NCBI RefSeq assembly: GCF_015351235.1
Contig: NZ_JADKSJ010000002.1
Location: 1,054,001 to 1,118,000, forward strand
DNA: 64,000 nucleotides
Origin: Plantibacter sp. VKM Ac-2880
GTDB lineage: Bacteria > Actinomycetota > Actinomycetes > Actinomycetales > Microbacteriaceae
Reading direction: 5' to 3'
Of the stretch, positions 1-8,823 are shown one piece after another. The stretch's first letter is position 1; the number at the start of each line of letters is the position of its first letter. The position numbers and the translations under genes are program-made. The notes under the pieces were generated by a model, which saw nothing but the letters and a program-made list of their open reading frames with translations, was not told where the DNA came from and searched no databases.

Positions 1-1576
1 CCTCGCCCCAGGTGGTGGAGTCGAGCAGTGCGTCGCCCTCGAAGAGGCGGACCGTGTCACCGCCGCCGAGACCGAAGCCGAGGGCCGCACGCTCGATGAC
101 GAGGTAGCCGCCGGCCGCGATCGTGGTGCCCGCGGGGATCGCGTAGGCGTGGGTGTCGTCGTCGTCCTTCACGACGATGCCGGAGACGTCGAGCGTGGTG
201 GCGGTCGGGTTGACGAGTTCGATCCAGTCGTCGGGCGATCCGCCGTCGGACTCGACCTCGTTGATGCGCACCGGGTTGCCGCACGCGTTGCGGAGCCCCT
301 TGGTGGAGATGGCGGCGTCGGCGAACTCACCGGTGCCGTCAGGGCAGCGGGCGAGGACACCCTCGGCGTGAGCGGCGTAGGCGTGCTGCGCGACGGTCGT
401 GCCGGCCGCGTTGCGCACCGTGACGGTGTCGCCGTTGCCGAGCCCGAAGACGAAGTCCACGTTCTGGTCGAAGACGAAGTAGGCGCCCGGCTCGAGGATC
501 GTGCCGGCGGGCAGCGGGGTCGTCTGGTCGGCGTGGCCCACCGGGTCGTCGTCCATGAGGGTCCAGCCGGAGAGGTCGACCGCGGTCGGCTCGAGGTTGA
601 CGACCTCGACCCAGTCGGTGGCGTCGCCGTTCGACTCGATCTCGTTGATGGCGAGGTTCGGGAGCACGCAGTCGTTCACCGCACCCTTGGTGATGTTGGC
701 GAGCACGAACGGGCCTTCGCCGTCGGGGCAGCGGGCGAGGGTCGCTGCGAGCGAATCGCCGCCGATCACCGGGTGGCCGCTCCAGGTGCCGGAGCGGTCG
801 ATGAGTGTGCCGGCGTCGTCGAAGAGGCGGATCTCGTCGGCGCTGCCGATGCCGATCGGGTCGCGGAAGGCCGCTTCCACGCCGCCGACGAGGCCGATGG
901 TCGACTCCTCGACGACGAGGAACTCGCCCGCGGCGATCGACGTGCCGGGCAGGAACTGCCAGCGGTGGTCGTCGGAATTGTCGCGGATCTCATAGCCGGA
1001 GATGTCCAGCGCCTCGGTGCCCGGGTTGAAGAACTCGACCCAGTCGGCCGGCTGTGAGTCGACCTCGTTGATGCGGATCTCGCCAGGCGTCTCGGGGACC
1101 TCGGGTGCCGTGAAGACGTTCGCGGCGCCCTTCGTCGACTCGGTGGTCTCGGCCCAGCCGGTGCGGTCGGCGGTGACGCCGTAGGTGTTCACGGCGTGGC
1201 CGGTCCACGAGTACTCGTCGGCGAGCGCCGCGGTGGGGTCGAACAGGCGGACCGAGTCCTCCTTGCCGAGGCCGAACCCGAGCTGCTCCTCCTCGACGAC
1301 GAGGAACGCGCCGGGCTCGACGACGGTGCCGGCCGGGAACGCGTAGTTGCTGTCGTCCTTGTTGTCCTTCACGACCCAGCCGTCGAGCGTGATCGCGGTG
1401 GCGGCGGTGTTGGTGAACTCGATCCAGTCGCCGGGGACGCCCCCGGAGGACTCGACCTCGTTGATCTGGAGCCCCGGCGCTGGGGCGGCGGTGGCGACGG
1501 CGGGCGTCGCGATGAGGGCGGTTGCACCGATGGCGCACGCGGCGGTCATCGTCAACACGCGGTTGAGGCGGGGCAT
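1..1576 (-). CDS. Secreted protein with repeated lamin-tail domains (C-terminus outside window)
   Basis: The frame is open from an ATG at 1576 to the left edge (about 525 codons), so the C-terminus is missing. The N-terminus is a classical signal peptide: basic MPRLNRV, a hydrophobic alanine-rich stretch and an ATAAPAP cleavage region. Four lamin-tail-domain (LTD) units follow, each opening with INEV or INEI, then a D-W-I/V-E motif, a DxSG or LDGW turn and a PAGT...GxxLVVE strand. They begin near residues 36, 170, 330 and 450. In actinobacteria such LTD arrays usually sit on extracellular proteins, often ahead of a phosphoesterase or nuclease domain. That domain would lie beyond the edge and is not seen. 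Secretion is well supported; the biochemical role is unknown. Confidence 0.85.
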   Translation of the reverse strand, partial: MPRLNRVLTMTAACAIGATALIATPAVATAAPAPGLQINEVESSGGVPGDWIEFTNTAATAITLDGWVVKDNKDDSNYAFPAGTVVEPGAFLVVEEEQLGFGLGKEDSVRLFDPTAALADEYSWTGHAVNTYGVTADRTGWAETTESTKGAANVFTAPEVPETPGEIRINEVDSQPADWVEFFNPGTEALDISGYEIRDNSDDHRWQFLPGTSIAAGEFLVVEESTIGLVGGVEAAFRDPIGIGSADEIRLFDDAGTLIDRSGTWSGHPVIGGDSLAATLARCPDGEGPFVLANITKGAVNDCVLPNLAINEIESNGDATDWVEVVNLEPTAVDLSGWTLMDDDPVGHADQTTPLPAGTILEPGAYFVFDQNVDFVFGLGNGDTVTVRNAAGTTVAQHAYAAHAEGVLARCPDGTGEFADAAISTKGLRNACGNPVRINEVESDGGSPDDWIELVNPTATTLDVSGIVVKDDDDTHAYAIPAGTTIAAGGYLVIERAALGFGLGGGDTVRLFEGDALLDSTTWGE

Positions 1577-1741
1577 GGGTCTCCAGGGCACGAAGGGACG
1601 GGGATCTGCACCCATCCCATCGGCGTGGGGTTGCCGGATGGAGGAGCGACGGTGACCGGAAGGTGAACGGCGGGTGGCTTCCCAGGCGACACGTGCCAGG
1701 ATCCGGCAGTTCGGGCGCGGCCCCGGGCTTACGCTCAGCCC

Positions 1742-2569
1742 ATGACCGACCTCGACCACGCTCCGACCGGCGAACTCACCGGCTGGGTGCGGACCCCGTT
1801 CACCGGCGGTGGCGTCACGCACGACCGCTTCGAGCAAGGCTCGGGGCCGGGTGTCGTCCTCATCCCCGAGCTTCCGGGGCTGACGCCCGAGGTCCTCGGG
1901 CTGGCGGAGCACCTCGTCCAGGAGGGGTTCACCGTCTCGATCCCGTCGCCGTTCGGGACACCGGGGCGCGAGGGCACCCTCGGGTACACGCTCGCCAGCG
2001 TGTCGAAGGTGTGCGTGTCCGCCGAGTTCAAGGCGTTCGCGACCGGCGCGCACCGGCCCGTCGCCGACCACGTTCGCGCCCTGTCCGCCGACCTCGCCGC
2101 CCGCACACCAGGACCCGGTGTCGGCGTCATCGGCATGTGCTTCTCGGGCGGCTTCGCGCTCGCGGCTGCGGTCGACGAGCACGTGCTCGCCTCGGTGATG
2201 AGCCAACCGTCGACGCCGTTCCCCGTCAGTCGTGCGCGTCGGATCGATCCCGGCATGTCCGCAGCCGAGTTCGATGCGGTCGCTGCCCGCGCAGCGCAGG
2301 GATCGGTCTGCGCGCTCGGGCTGCGGTTCAGCGAGGACAAAGCGGTGCCGCGGGAGCGATTCGCGACCATCGCGGCGAAGCTCGGCGACGCGTTCGAGGT
2401 CATCGAGCTCGACTCCTCACCGGGCAACCCGGGCGGCTTCGCGAAGACCGCACACTCGGTGCTCACCGGTGAGGTCCGCGAGCGCGACGGTCATCCCGCG
2501 TTCGAGGCCCGCAAGCGCGTGGTCGCCTTCCTCCGCGAGCGCCTGGCGACACCGGCTTCGACGGGCTGA
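1742..2569 (+). CDS. Dienelactone hydrolase family protein
   Basis: A 275-residue alpha/beta hydrolase of the dienelactone hydrolase type. The nucleophile elbow reads GMCFSGG near residue 136, with cysteine in the nucleophile position as in classical dienelactone hydrolases. A DGHPAF segment near residue 250 supplies the likely catalytic histidine. Members hydrolyse small cyclic esters or related carbonyl compounds in the cytoplasm, but the substrate cannot be read here. No signal peptide is present. It is transcribed in the same direction as the VOC gene 38 bp downstream, so the two may share a transcript. Confidence 0.85.
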   Translation: MTDLDHAPTGELTGWVRTPFTGGGVTHDRFEQGSGPGVVLIPELPGLTPEVLGLAEHLVQEGFTVSIPSPFGTPGREGTLGYTLASVSKVCVSAEFKAFATGAHRPVADHVRALSADLAARTPGPGVGVIGMCFSGGFALAAAVDEHVLASVMSQPSTPFPVSRARRIDPGMSAAEFDAVAARAAQGSVCALGLRFSEDKAVPRERFATIAAKLGDAFEVIELDSSPGNPGGFAKTAHSVLTGEVRERDGHPAFEARKRVVAFLRERLATPASTG

Positions 2570-2607
2570 CCTTCCCCGACGGCCGTCGCGCTGCGATCAT
2601 CGATGCC

Positions 2608-2985
2608 ATGACCGCGACCCAGCACGACCGCGCGACGCCGAACCTGCCGTCACGCAGCTTCGACGTCACCGAGGCCTTCTACTCGGCCTTCGGCTTCGAG
2701 CGGACCTTCCGCGATGAGGGGTGGCTGATCCTCGTCCGGGGCGGGTTGCAGCTCGAATTCTTCCCCACGCCGGGCCTCGACCCGGCGTCCAGCAGCTTCA
2801 TGTGCTGCCTGCGCGTCGCCGAGGTCGACGAGCTGGCCGATGCGATCCGACGCTCGGGCGTCCCCGAACGGACGACCGGAGCACCGCGACTCCACCCGGT
2901 GCGCATGCAGGACTGGGGCTTCCGAGCCGGCTTCCTGATCGACCCCGACGGAACGCAACTCACCCTCATCGAGCAGCGCGACTGA
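2608..2985 (+). CDS. VOC / bleomycin-resistance-like protein
   Basis: A 125-residue single-domain member of the vicinal-oxygen-chelate fold. The first beta-alpha-beta unit (SRSFDVTEAFYSAFGF) and the second unit ending in LIDPDGTQLTLIEQ are typical of bleomycin-binding proteins and glyoxalase-like enzymes. The FF(P) strand and the MCCLRV strand also match the bleomycin-resistance branch. The N-terminus is short, so the usual first metal-binding histidine is absent. A sequestering or binding role is therefore as likely as catalysis. No substrate is assigned. Confidence 0.75.
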   Translation: MTATQHDRATPNLPSRSFDVTEAFYSAFGFERTFRDEGWLILVRGGLQLEFFPTPGLDPASSSFMCCLRVAEVDELADAIRRSGVPERTTGAPRLHPVRMQDWGFRAGFLIDPDGTQLTLIEQRD

Positions 2986-3030
2986 GCTGCGAGCGAGCGG
3001 CCTCCACTGACCGCTCGCCCACGTGCTTCC

Positions 3031-4353
3031 CTAGAAGAAGGTGATCCCGTGCGGGGCGCGCGGCGTCTGCAGCATCGACCGCAGGAGCAGCGGCGCCTGC
3101 TCGCCGGCAGCGTGCAGCACCCCGCCGGCCGCGAGGGTCACCGGGGAGACCGCACCGAGCAGCAGGGCGCCGAGGTCGGCGACATCGAGGGCGATGTCCG
3201 CACCCGCGGTGTCGATCTCGTCGCTCAGCTTCGTCGCCGTGCCGCGACCACCTGTCACCTCGAGGCGGAACGTGCCCGCGGCGTAGCCGAGCGCGTCGGT
3301 CACCGCGATGGTGAGCGAGCCGTCGGCCGCATACGGACGAGAGGCGAGGACGGCCGGCAGGTCGAGGACTCGCAGCCAAACGTGGTCCTCTTCGTGCTCG
3401 ATGTCGTAGGCCCGGTTGTCGCCGAGAGCGGCGACGATCGGGTCGTCGAGGCGGGCGCGGTTGTACTTCACGATGTCGTTGAGGTCGATCGAGAGCAGGA
3501 ACTCCCACAGCGACAAGTAAGCCGCGTCCGTCGCGTAGACGAGGTCGATGATCTCGATGCCGGTCTGTCCACCGGGCTGCTCGACCATGCGCCACGTGAC
3601 GTACCCGTCGACGTCTTGGCCGTCGGCCGGGCGGTGCACCGCGGCGCGGGTGTCCTTCGCGGGCTCACCATCGCGACCCAGCGTGCCGAGGACCAGCGGC
3701 CACGAACCGGTGTTGCGGACCATCGAACCGATCGAGCGCTCGTCGAAGCGGTCGAACACCTGACGCGCGACACCGTCCGCGAGGTACTCGGGGGTGACGA
3801 CGGACACGATGCCGGTGGTCGATGCGAGGAACGGCAAGGCTTTCGCGCGCTTCACGACGACGTTGCGCTCGCGGATCGCGGAGCCGAACCCGAAGCGACG
3901 GTAGATGGTCCCCTCGCTGGCGGTGAGGGCCGCGATCGCATACCCGTCGGCGACGCCGCGCTCAAGTGCATGGGTCATCATGCGGCGGAGGATCCCGCGG
4001 CGGCGCTCCGTCGGGCGGACCGTGACATCGGACACCGCCTGCGTGTTGATCGACGTTCCGTCGCCCCAGCTGAGCGCCTTCGGGAACCAGGAGAACGTGC
4101 CGGCGGGCCAGGTCTCGTCGACCGAGCCGGGCTGCGGGTTGCGGACGTAGGCACCGAGGAGGACCGCTTCGTCGGCGATCAACTCGTTCACCTTGCGCTT
4201 GCGCGCCTCGGGCTTCGGGGTGGGCTCGTGGAAGCCGAACCCGATGGCGTCGAGCGCCGCCAGGCTCTCCGGGGTCGGTTCACCGTCGGTCCCGTTCGCG
4301 AACGGGAACTCACGGAGCTCGTAACGGGCGTCGAAATCTTTACTGTTGGCCAC
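3031..4353 (-). CDS. Eis-like GNAT acetyltransferase
   Basis: A 440-residue protein with the layout of the Eis (enhanced intracellular survival) acetyltransferase family. The N-terminal GNAT half carries TVRPTERRRGILRRMM, the acetyl-CoA R/Q-x-x-G-x-G/A signature, and the YRRFGFG motif. A second degenerate GNAT domain and an SCP2-like C-terminal domain follow. The extreme C-terminus PHGITFF ends in a carboxyl-terminal phenylalanine, as expected for Eis enzymes, whose terminal carboxylate takes part in catalysis. The start is a GTG at 4353. A paralogue lies at 48802-50076. Characterised family members acetylate amines, including aminoglycosides; the natural substrate here is unknown. Confidence 0.85.
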   Translation of the reverse strand: MANSKDFDARYELREFPFANGTDGEPTPESLAALDAIGFGFHEPTPKPEARKRKVNELIADEAVLLGAYVRNPQPGSVDETWPAGTFSWFPKALSWGDGTSINTQAVSDVTVRPTERRRGILRRMMTHALERGVADGYAIAALTASEGTIYRRFGFGSAIRERNVVVKRAKALPFLASTTGIVSVVTPEYLADGVARQVFDRFDERSIGSMVRNTGSWPLVLGTLGRDGEPAKDTRAAVHRPADGQDVDGYVTWRMVEQPGGQTGIEIIDLVYATDAAYLSLWEFLLSIDLNDIVKYNRARLDDPIVAALGDNRAYDIEHEEDHVWLRVLDLPAVLASRPYAADGSLTIAVTDALGYAAGTFRLEVTGGRGTATKLSDEIDTAGADIALDVADLGALLLGAVSPVTLAAGGVLHAAGEQAPLLLRSMLQTPRAPHGITFF

Positions 4354-4409
4354 GACTCCAGCCTAACGACCCGCTCTGACAGCTCGACAGGTGTCGCCTG
4401 ACCGCCGCA

Positions 4410-5219
4410 TCACGGCAGGGTGATCGACACCTCGACCGCGTACTCGTCGGCGCTCTGGCCGAGCACCCGCTGCCGGAGCTCCGTGGTCGGCATCGTGATC
4501 CCGCGTTCCGCGATCGCGTCGAACAGGGCGACGACCGCCGGGTGCGTCGAGCCCTCCGGGAGCTCGACGCCGGGCTCGGCCCGCCAGACCGCAGCGAGCT
4601 CGGTGCGTTCCGGCAGCAGGTCGACGGCGGTCTCCGCGCCGCCCCAGCTCGCTTCGAGCAGTTCGGTGGTGGGCCAGCAGCAGACGATCTCGACCGCGCC
4701 CTGCTCCCCGGGTCGCAGGGTCGTCCAGAAGGTTCCTGACGGGCCGGCGCCGGCCTCTTGCACGGCGGCGTAGAGCTGCGAGAACTGCTCGTTCGCATCG
4801 TCGTCCGTCACGGCGTCCTCATCGCCGCGCGGCACGGTGAGCACCCGGCCGACATAGGGCTGGGGTGGGAGGGTCCGCTCGACGATCTCGACCGGGGCGG
4901 CGAGCGACGCGACGACCGATCGGGCCTGCGCGAACGCCAGGTCCTCCTGCTCCCGCTGCTCCACGACGAGGCGGTGGTGGACGTCGATGGCGGTCGACGG
5001 ATCGGCACCCGCGACCGAGACGCCGACGGCGGCGAGCGGCACGCCGGCGTCGCGGAGCGCCTTGACGATCACGCCGGAGCGCACCTGTTCCTCGCCATAC
5101 CGGCGGTAGCCGGAGTCGGGATCGACCTCGGCCGGAACCAGCACACCCTTCTCGTCGTAGTGCCGGAGCGCTTTCACGCTCAAGCCGGTCATGCCTGCGA
5201 ACTCTCCGATGTGCAACAT
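4410..5219 (-). CDS. MerR-family regulator with GyrI-like effector domain
   Basis: A 269-residue regulator. Residues 1-70 form a MerR winged HTH (HIGEFAGMTGLSVKALRHYD, then DSGYRRY), followed by a dimerisation helix rich in VEQREQ. Residues from about 110 onward look like a GyrI-like/BmrR effector-binding domain, with two pseudo-symmetric halves and the P-x-P-Y-VGR strand. Such proteins bind drugs or other cationic ligands and activate promoters with long spacers. The upstream region holds a matching long-spacer promoter (5236-5256), so autoregulation is likely. Its target may be itself, the Eis-like gene downstream on the same strand, or the divergent small genes. Confidence 0.85.
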   Translation of the reverse strand: MLHIGEFAGMTGLSVKALRHYDEKGVLVPAEVDPDSGYRRYGEEQVRSGVIVKALRDAGVPLAAVGVSVAGADPSTAIDVHHRLVVEQREQEDLAFAQARSVVASLAAPVEIVERTLPPQPYVGRVLTVPRGDEDAVTDDDANEQFSQLYAAVQEAGAGPSGTFWTTLRPGEQGAVEIVCCWPTTELLEASWGGAETAVDLLPERTELAAVWRAEPGVELPEGSTHPAVVALFDAIAERGITMPTTELRQRVLGQSADEYAVEVSITLP

Positions 5220-5235
5220 GCTTCAAGCATCCCGT

Positions 5236-5256
5236 CTCCCCCTACGGGAGAGTCAA
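5236..5256 (-). promoter_or_regulatory. MerR-type operator with TTGACT -35 box
   Basis: On the minus strand TTGACT (5256-5251) is followed at once by the dyad CTCCC-GTAGG-GGGAG (5250-5236). This is the arrangement of MerR/TipA-type promoters, in which the dyad sits inside a 19-20 bp spacer. A weak GATGCT -10 would lie just before the merR start at 5219, implying a leaderless or very short leader transcript. Confidence 0.6.
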
Positions 5257-5329
5257 ATACGGGACTATTCTGGTGCCGACGACATCTCTGCGAGCGCCTT
5301 CCGCGGATGAAAATCTTCGTCGATGAGCA

Positions 5330-5452
5330 CCCTTACTGAAGGTTAGGGAGCCAAACTTCACTAAGCAGGTCCCTTACTGAAGGCTAGGGAGCCAAACTTC
5401 ACTAAGCAGGTCCCTTACTGAAGGCTAGGGAGCCATCCTTCAGTAACGAGGA
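5330..5452. repeat. Three tandem 41-bp units, each an imperfect hairpin
   Basis: Three consecutive 41-bp copies start at 5330, 5371 and 5412. Each begins CCCTTACTGAAGG. Copies 1 and 2 differ at one base. Each unit can fold because TTACTGAAG faces CTTCACTAA (one mismatch). In the third copy the arms TTACTGAAGG and CCTTCAGTAA are perfect, with a 12-base loop. A remnant (GTCAGTGAAGG) follows at 5455. The array fills most of the 359-bp divergent region between merR and the small membrane protein gene. Apart from the MerR operator nothing else was recognised there. Confidence 0.8.
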
Positions 5453-5578
5453 TCGTCAGTGAAGGTTGCGGTCGTCCTCACCGCCGCTCGGCACGACCGG
5501 CAGCCTGCGTGACTGCCCGGGCCCTCCAAGGAGCGACCCCCCGACTCTCCGGACGCACGACTTCGGTAGCCTTCACGG

Positions 5579-5761
5579 GTGAACCTCGATCCGACAGCTC
5601 TCATCGTCTTGACCGTCACCTCTTGGCTCCTCGGCTTCATCCTGTTCGTGCTGCTTTGGATCTTCATCATCCGGACCGCAGTCCTGTCCGCGCTTCGGAA
5701 GCATCACGCCGAAACGCAGGCAGAGCGCCGGGCCGCTGCCGGACGCGGCCTGCCGCAGTAG
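5579..5761 (+). CDS. Small single-pass membrane protein
   Basis: A 60-residue ORF with a GTG start. Residues 8-32 form one strongly hydrophobic segment (TALIVLTVTSWLLGFILFVL...), followed by a basic cytoplasmic tail RKHHAETQAERRAAAGR. It ends 14 bp before the next gene, which suggests co-transcription. No family was recognised. The hydrophobic-then-basic layout is the main support for it being a real gene. Confidence 0.55.
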   Translation: MNLDPTALIVLTVTSWLLGFILFVLLWIFIIRTAVLSALRKHHAETQAERRAAAGRGLPQ

Positions 5762-5775
5762 AGGCCGGTCAACCA

Positions 5776-6315
5776 ATGCCAGTTCCCCACGAGACGGAGC
5801 ACCTGCGGTTCCGGCGGATGACCCCGGCGGACCTCGACGAGATGGCCGCGCTCCTCGGTGACCCTTCCGTCATGGAGTTCTACCCGGCGCCGAAGACCCG
5901 CGAGCAAGCCGCAGCGTGGATCGCCTGGAACGAGGACAACTACGCAAAGGACGGCCTCGGCCTCTGGATCATCGAGACCCACGACGGCGACTTCGTCGGC
6001 GACTGCGGTCTGACCTGGCAGCGAGTGAACGACGAGCTGAAGCTCGAGGTCGGCTACCACGTGAGCCCCGCTTGGCAGGGTCGAGGGGTCGCGACCGAAG
6101 CCGCCGCTGCCAGCCGCGACTTCGCGCAGGAGCACACGGACTCGTCAGAGCTCATCGCGATCGTCCACCCCGACAACCGGGCGTCGGCGCGCGTCGCGGA
6201 GAAAATCGGCATGCGGCGCGTGAACGACGACCTCGGTGCAGACGGGTCGGTGCGTCACGTCTGGGGCATGCGCCTTCGACCGACGGCCGACCCCAGCGAC
6301 GATCCCGCTCGCTGA
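5776..6315 (+). CDS. GNAT-family N-acetyltransferase (RimJ/RimL type)
   Basis: A 179-residue protein starting at ATG 5776; an in-frame ORF extends upstream but the homologous part begins here. Visible features are the LRFRRMTPADLDEMAALL opening strand-helix and the acetyl-CoA loop QGRGVATEA. A late HPDNRASARVAEKIGMRRV segment is typical of RimJ/RimL-like enzymes that acetylate protein N-termini or small amines. It has no signal peptide and is cytoplasmic. The substrate cannot be inferred. Confidence 0.85.
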   Translation: MPVPHETEHLRFRRMTPADLDEMAALLGDPSVMEFYPAPKTREQAAAWIAWNEDNYAKDGLGLWIIETHDGDFVGDCGLTWQRVNDELKLEVGYHVSPAWQGRGVATEAAAASRDFAQEHTDSSELIAIVHPDNRASARVAEKIGMRRVNDDLGADGSVRHVWGMRLRPTADPSDDPAR

Positions 6316-6330
6316 CCAGCCGCGCGGCAC

Positions 6331-7500
6331 CTACCCCCGCGCCGCGACGAACGCGGCCACACAGTCCTCGATGTCCTGCTCGCTGTGCGCGGCACTGATC
6401 TGCACCCGGATGCGGGCCTCGCCGCGCGGCACCACGGGGAAGCTGAACGGGATCACATAGATGCCCTGCTCCAGCATCCGGCCAGCCACCTGGACGGCCT
6501 GCTGCTCGTCGTCGAACATCACGGGGATGATCGGGTGCGACCCCTCCAACAGCCGGAAGCCGGCCTCGGTCATGCGCGCACGGAACAGGTCCGCCTTCCG
6601 GAAGAGCCCCTCGCGGAGTTCGTCACCTGCGGCCGCGAGCTCCACGGCCCGACGTGCTCCGGCGACGAGCGACGGCGCCAGGCTGTTCGAGAACAGATAC
6701 GGCCGGCCCGACTGCCGCAGCACGTCGACGATCTCCTGCTTCGCACTCACATACCCACCCGACGCACCGCCGAGCGCCTTGCCGAGGGTGCCGGTGAGGA
6801 TGTCGACGCGGTCCTGCACGCCGAACAGCTCCGGCGTCCCGCGACCACCCGGGCCGACGAAACCGACCGCGTGCGAGTCGTCGACGAGCACGAGCGCGCC
6901 GTACCGGTCGGCAAGGTCGCAGATCTCGTCCAGGGGCGCATAGAAGCCGTCCATCGAGAACACGCCATCGGTGACGATCACCGTTCGACGCGCGTCGGCG
7001 GCGTTCATGAGCTGCTGCTCGAGGTCGGCCATGTTGCGGTTGCGGTAGCGCAGGCGGCGAGCCTTGCTCAGGCGGATGCCGTCGATGATCGAGGCGTGGT
7101 TGAGGGCGTCGGAGATGATCGCGTCGTCCTCGCCGAACAACGCACCGAAGACGGCTCCGTTCGCGTCGAAGCAGGAGGAGAACAGGATCGTGTCCTCCGT
7201 GCCGAGGAAAGCGCTCAACTCCTGTTCGAGGTCGCGGTGGATCTGCTGCGTGCCGCAGATGAAGCGGACGCTCGCGAGCCCGTAGCCCCACTCGTCGAGG
7301 GCCAGCTTGGCGGCGTCGACGATCGACGGCTCGTTCGCGAGACCCAGGTAGTTGTTCGCGCAGAAGTTCCGCACTTCACGACCGTCGATGGTGACGTGAC
7401 TGCCCTGACGCGAGGTGATCGCGAACTCGTGCTTCGTGAGGTCGTCCGCCTCGATGCGGTCGAGCTGGTCGCGCAACTGGGTCTTGATGGTGCCGTACAT
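6331..7500 (-). CDS. kbl: Glycine C-acetyltransferase (2-amino-3-ketobutyrate CoA ligase)
   Basis: A 389-residue PLP enzyme of the alpha-oxoamine synthase family. The start is at 7500 ([20 protein letters not shown]); the frame runs further upstream without homology. Family markers are [15 protein letters not shown] (PLP-binding Asp and His) and the lysine-containing [13 protein letters not shown] motif. It cleaves 2-amino-3-ketobutyrate with CoA to glycine and acetyl-CoA in the cytoplasm. It lies 65 bp downstream of tdh on the same strand, and the pair forms the threonine dehydrogenase route of threonine breakdown. The length is normal for Kbl. Confidence 0.95.
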   Translation of the reverse strand: MYGTIKTQLRDQLDRIEADDLTKHEFAITSRQGSHVTIDGREVRNFCANNYLGLANEPSIVDAAKLALDEWGYGLASVRFICGTQQIHRDLEQELSAFLGTEDTILFSSCFDANGAVFGALFGEDDAIISDALNHASIIDGIRLSKARRLRYRNRNMADLEQQLMNAADARRTVIVTDGVFSMDGFYAPLDEICDLADRYGALVLVDDSHAVGFVGPGGRGTPELFGVQDRVDILTGTLGKALGGASGGYVSAKQEIVDVLRQSGRPYLFSNSLAPSLVAGARRAVELAAAGDELREGLFRKADLFRARMTEAGFRLLEGSHPIIPVMFDDEQQAVQVAGRMLEQGIYVIPFSFPVVPRGEARIRVQISAAHSEQDIEDCVAAFVAARG

Positions 7501-7565
7501 GTCGTCTCCTCGGGGTCGAGTGGGCGGTTGGTCGGTTCTCGGTTGGGTGGGCGACGGGCGTCGGC

Positions 7566-8678
7566 TCAGGCTGCGGCGACCGCGCCGACCGTCTCCGGTA
7601 CGTGTTCGTCGATGACCCCGGTGATGACGGCGTCGCGGGTGTCGGTCCAGTCGATGAGCACTTTGCCCGCCGCTCCCCCGCGTGCGGTGTCGAAGGCGTC
7701 CTGCCAGGAGGCGAGCGGGAAGCGGGCGGTGACGAGCGATTCGAGGGCGTGCCGGAGCTCTGGGCTGTGGTCGACCATCGCGCTCGCGTGGTGCCAGGTG
7801 TCGAACATCTCGCGGCCGTAGATGCCCTTGATGGTGATCATGCGGGTGATGACCTTGGTCCAGTCGATCTCGATGTTCGTCGACGGCAGCCCCAGCAGCG
7901 CAACCTTGCCGCCGGTGTTGAGGTTGTCGATGAGTTCGCTCGCGGCGGCGGCCTGGCCGGACATCTCCAAGCCGACGTCGAAGCCCTCCAGCATGCCGAG
8001 CGCGGCCTGGGCGTCGGCGACCCGTTCCTTCGAGACGTCCACGACCCGGTCGGCACCGACGGCGAGCGCCTTCTCGAGTCGGTCGGCGACGACGTCGGTC
8101 GCGACGATGTTGCGCGCGCCGGCGACCCGGCAGACGGCGATGGCCATGAGACCGATGGGGCCGCAACCGGTGATGAGGACGTCCTCGCCGAGGATCGGGA
8201 AGCTGAGGGCGGTGTGGACGGCGTTGCCGAGGGGGTCGAAGAGGGCGCCGAGGTCGGGGGTGACCTGGTCGCCGTGGACCCAGACGTTGGTGGCGGGGAG
8301 GACGACGTACTCGGCGAAGGCGCCGTCGAGGTTGACGCCGAGTCCGCGGGTGTGGCGGCAGAGGTGGCGGCGGCCGGAGCGGCAGTTGCGGCAGGTCCCG
8401 CAGACGAGGTGTCCTTCCCCGGAAACCGCTGCACCGACCGGGATCCCCGCGACGCGACTGCCGACCTCGACGACCTCGCCAGAGAACTCATGGCCCGGGA
8501 CGAGCGGGGCGTCGACCGCGCCGGCCGCCCACGGGTCCCACGATTCGATGTGGAGATCGGTGCCGCAGATACCGGTGCGGTGGACGCGGATGAGGACGTC
8601 GTCGGAGCCCATGGCCGGCATCGCGCGCTCGACGAGTTCGAAACCGGCGGTGTCGGGTCGTTTCCAGAGGGCGAGCAA
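7566..8678 (-). CDS. tdh: L-threonine 3-dehydrogenase
   Basis: A 370-residue zinc-dependent medium-chain dehydrogenase. It shows the catalytic zinc region [13 protein letters not shown] and PGHEFSG, the structural zinc cysteines [15 protein letters not shown], and the NAD-binding loop [12 protein letters not shown]. The TTG start at 8678 is set by AGGAAGGA six bases upstream. It oxidises threonine to 2-amino-3-ketobutyrate with NAD+. The product is passed to Kbl, encoded downstream; if not consumed it decarboxylates to aminoacetone. The gene is divergent from the LysR-VOC fusion gene, the probable regulator. Confidence 0.93.
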   Translation of the reverse strand: MLALWKRPDTAGFELVERAMPAMGSDDVLIRVHRTGICGTDLHIESWDPWAAGAVDAPLVPGHEFSGEVVEVGSRVAGIPVGAAVSGEGHLVCGTCRNCRSGRRHLCRHTRGLGVNLDGAFAEYVVLPATNVWVHGDQVTPDLGALFDPLGNAVHTALSFPILGEDVLITGCGPIGLMAIAVCRVAGARNIVATDVVADRLEKALAVGADRVVDVSKERVADAQAALGMLEGFDVGLEMSGQAAAASELIDNLNTGGKVALLGLPSTNIEIDWTKVITRMITIKGIYGREMFDTWHHASAMVDHSPELRHALESLVTARFPLASWQDAFDTARGGAAGKVLIDWTDTRDAVITGVIDEHVPETVGAVAAA

Positions 8679-8752
8679 CGGCGTTCCTTCCTGCGGGAGC
8701 GGCGACGGCCGGTGGTACTGGCTGTCGCGGACGGGCGTCTTTGCGCTGTCCT

Positions 8753-8813
8753 GGTGACCACGCTAGTCAGATCGACCCGTCATGAATATTGAGGGTTTCC
8801 ACGTGACCAGTTA
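8753..8813. promoter_or_regulatory. Direct-repeat candidate operator between tdh and lysR-VOC
   Basis: The 145-bp divergent region contains GTGACCACGCTAG (8753-8765) and GTGACCAGTTAG (8802-8813), a near-direct repeat about 49 bp apart. LysR-type regulators commonly bind two sites in such divergent regions. The motif assignment is inference; no clear T-N11-A palindrome was singled out. Confidence 0.3.
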
Positions 8814-8823
8814 GCTTGAGCTG

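Noticed and set aside
5330-5452. Possible CRISPR array
   Set aside because: The three units are directly adjacent with no unique spacers, and no cas gene is present.
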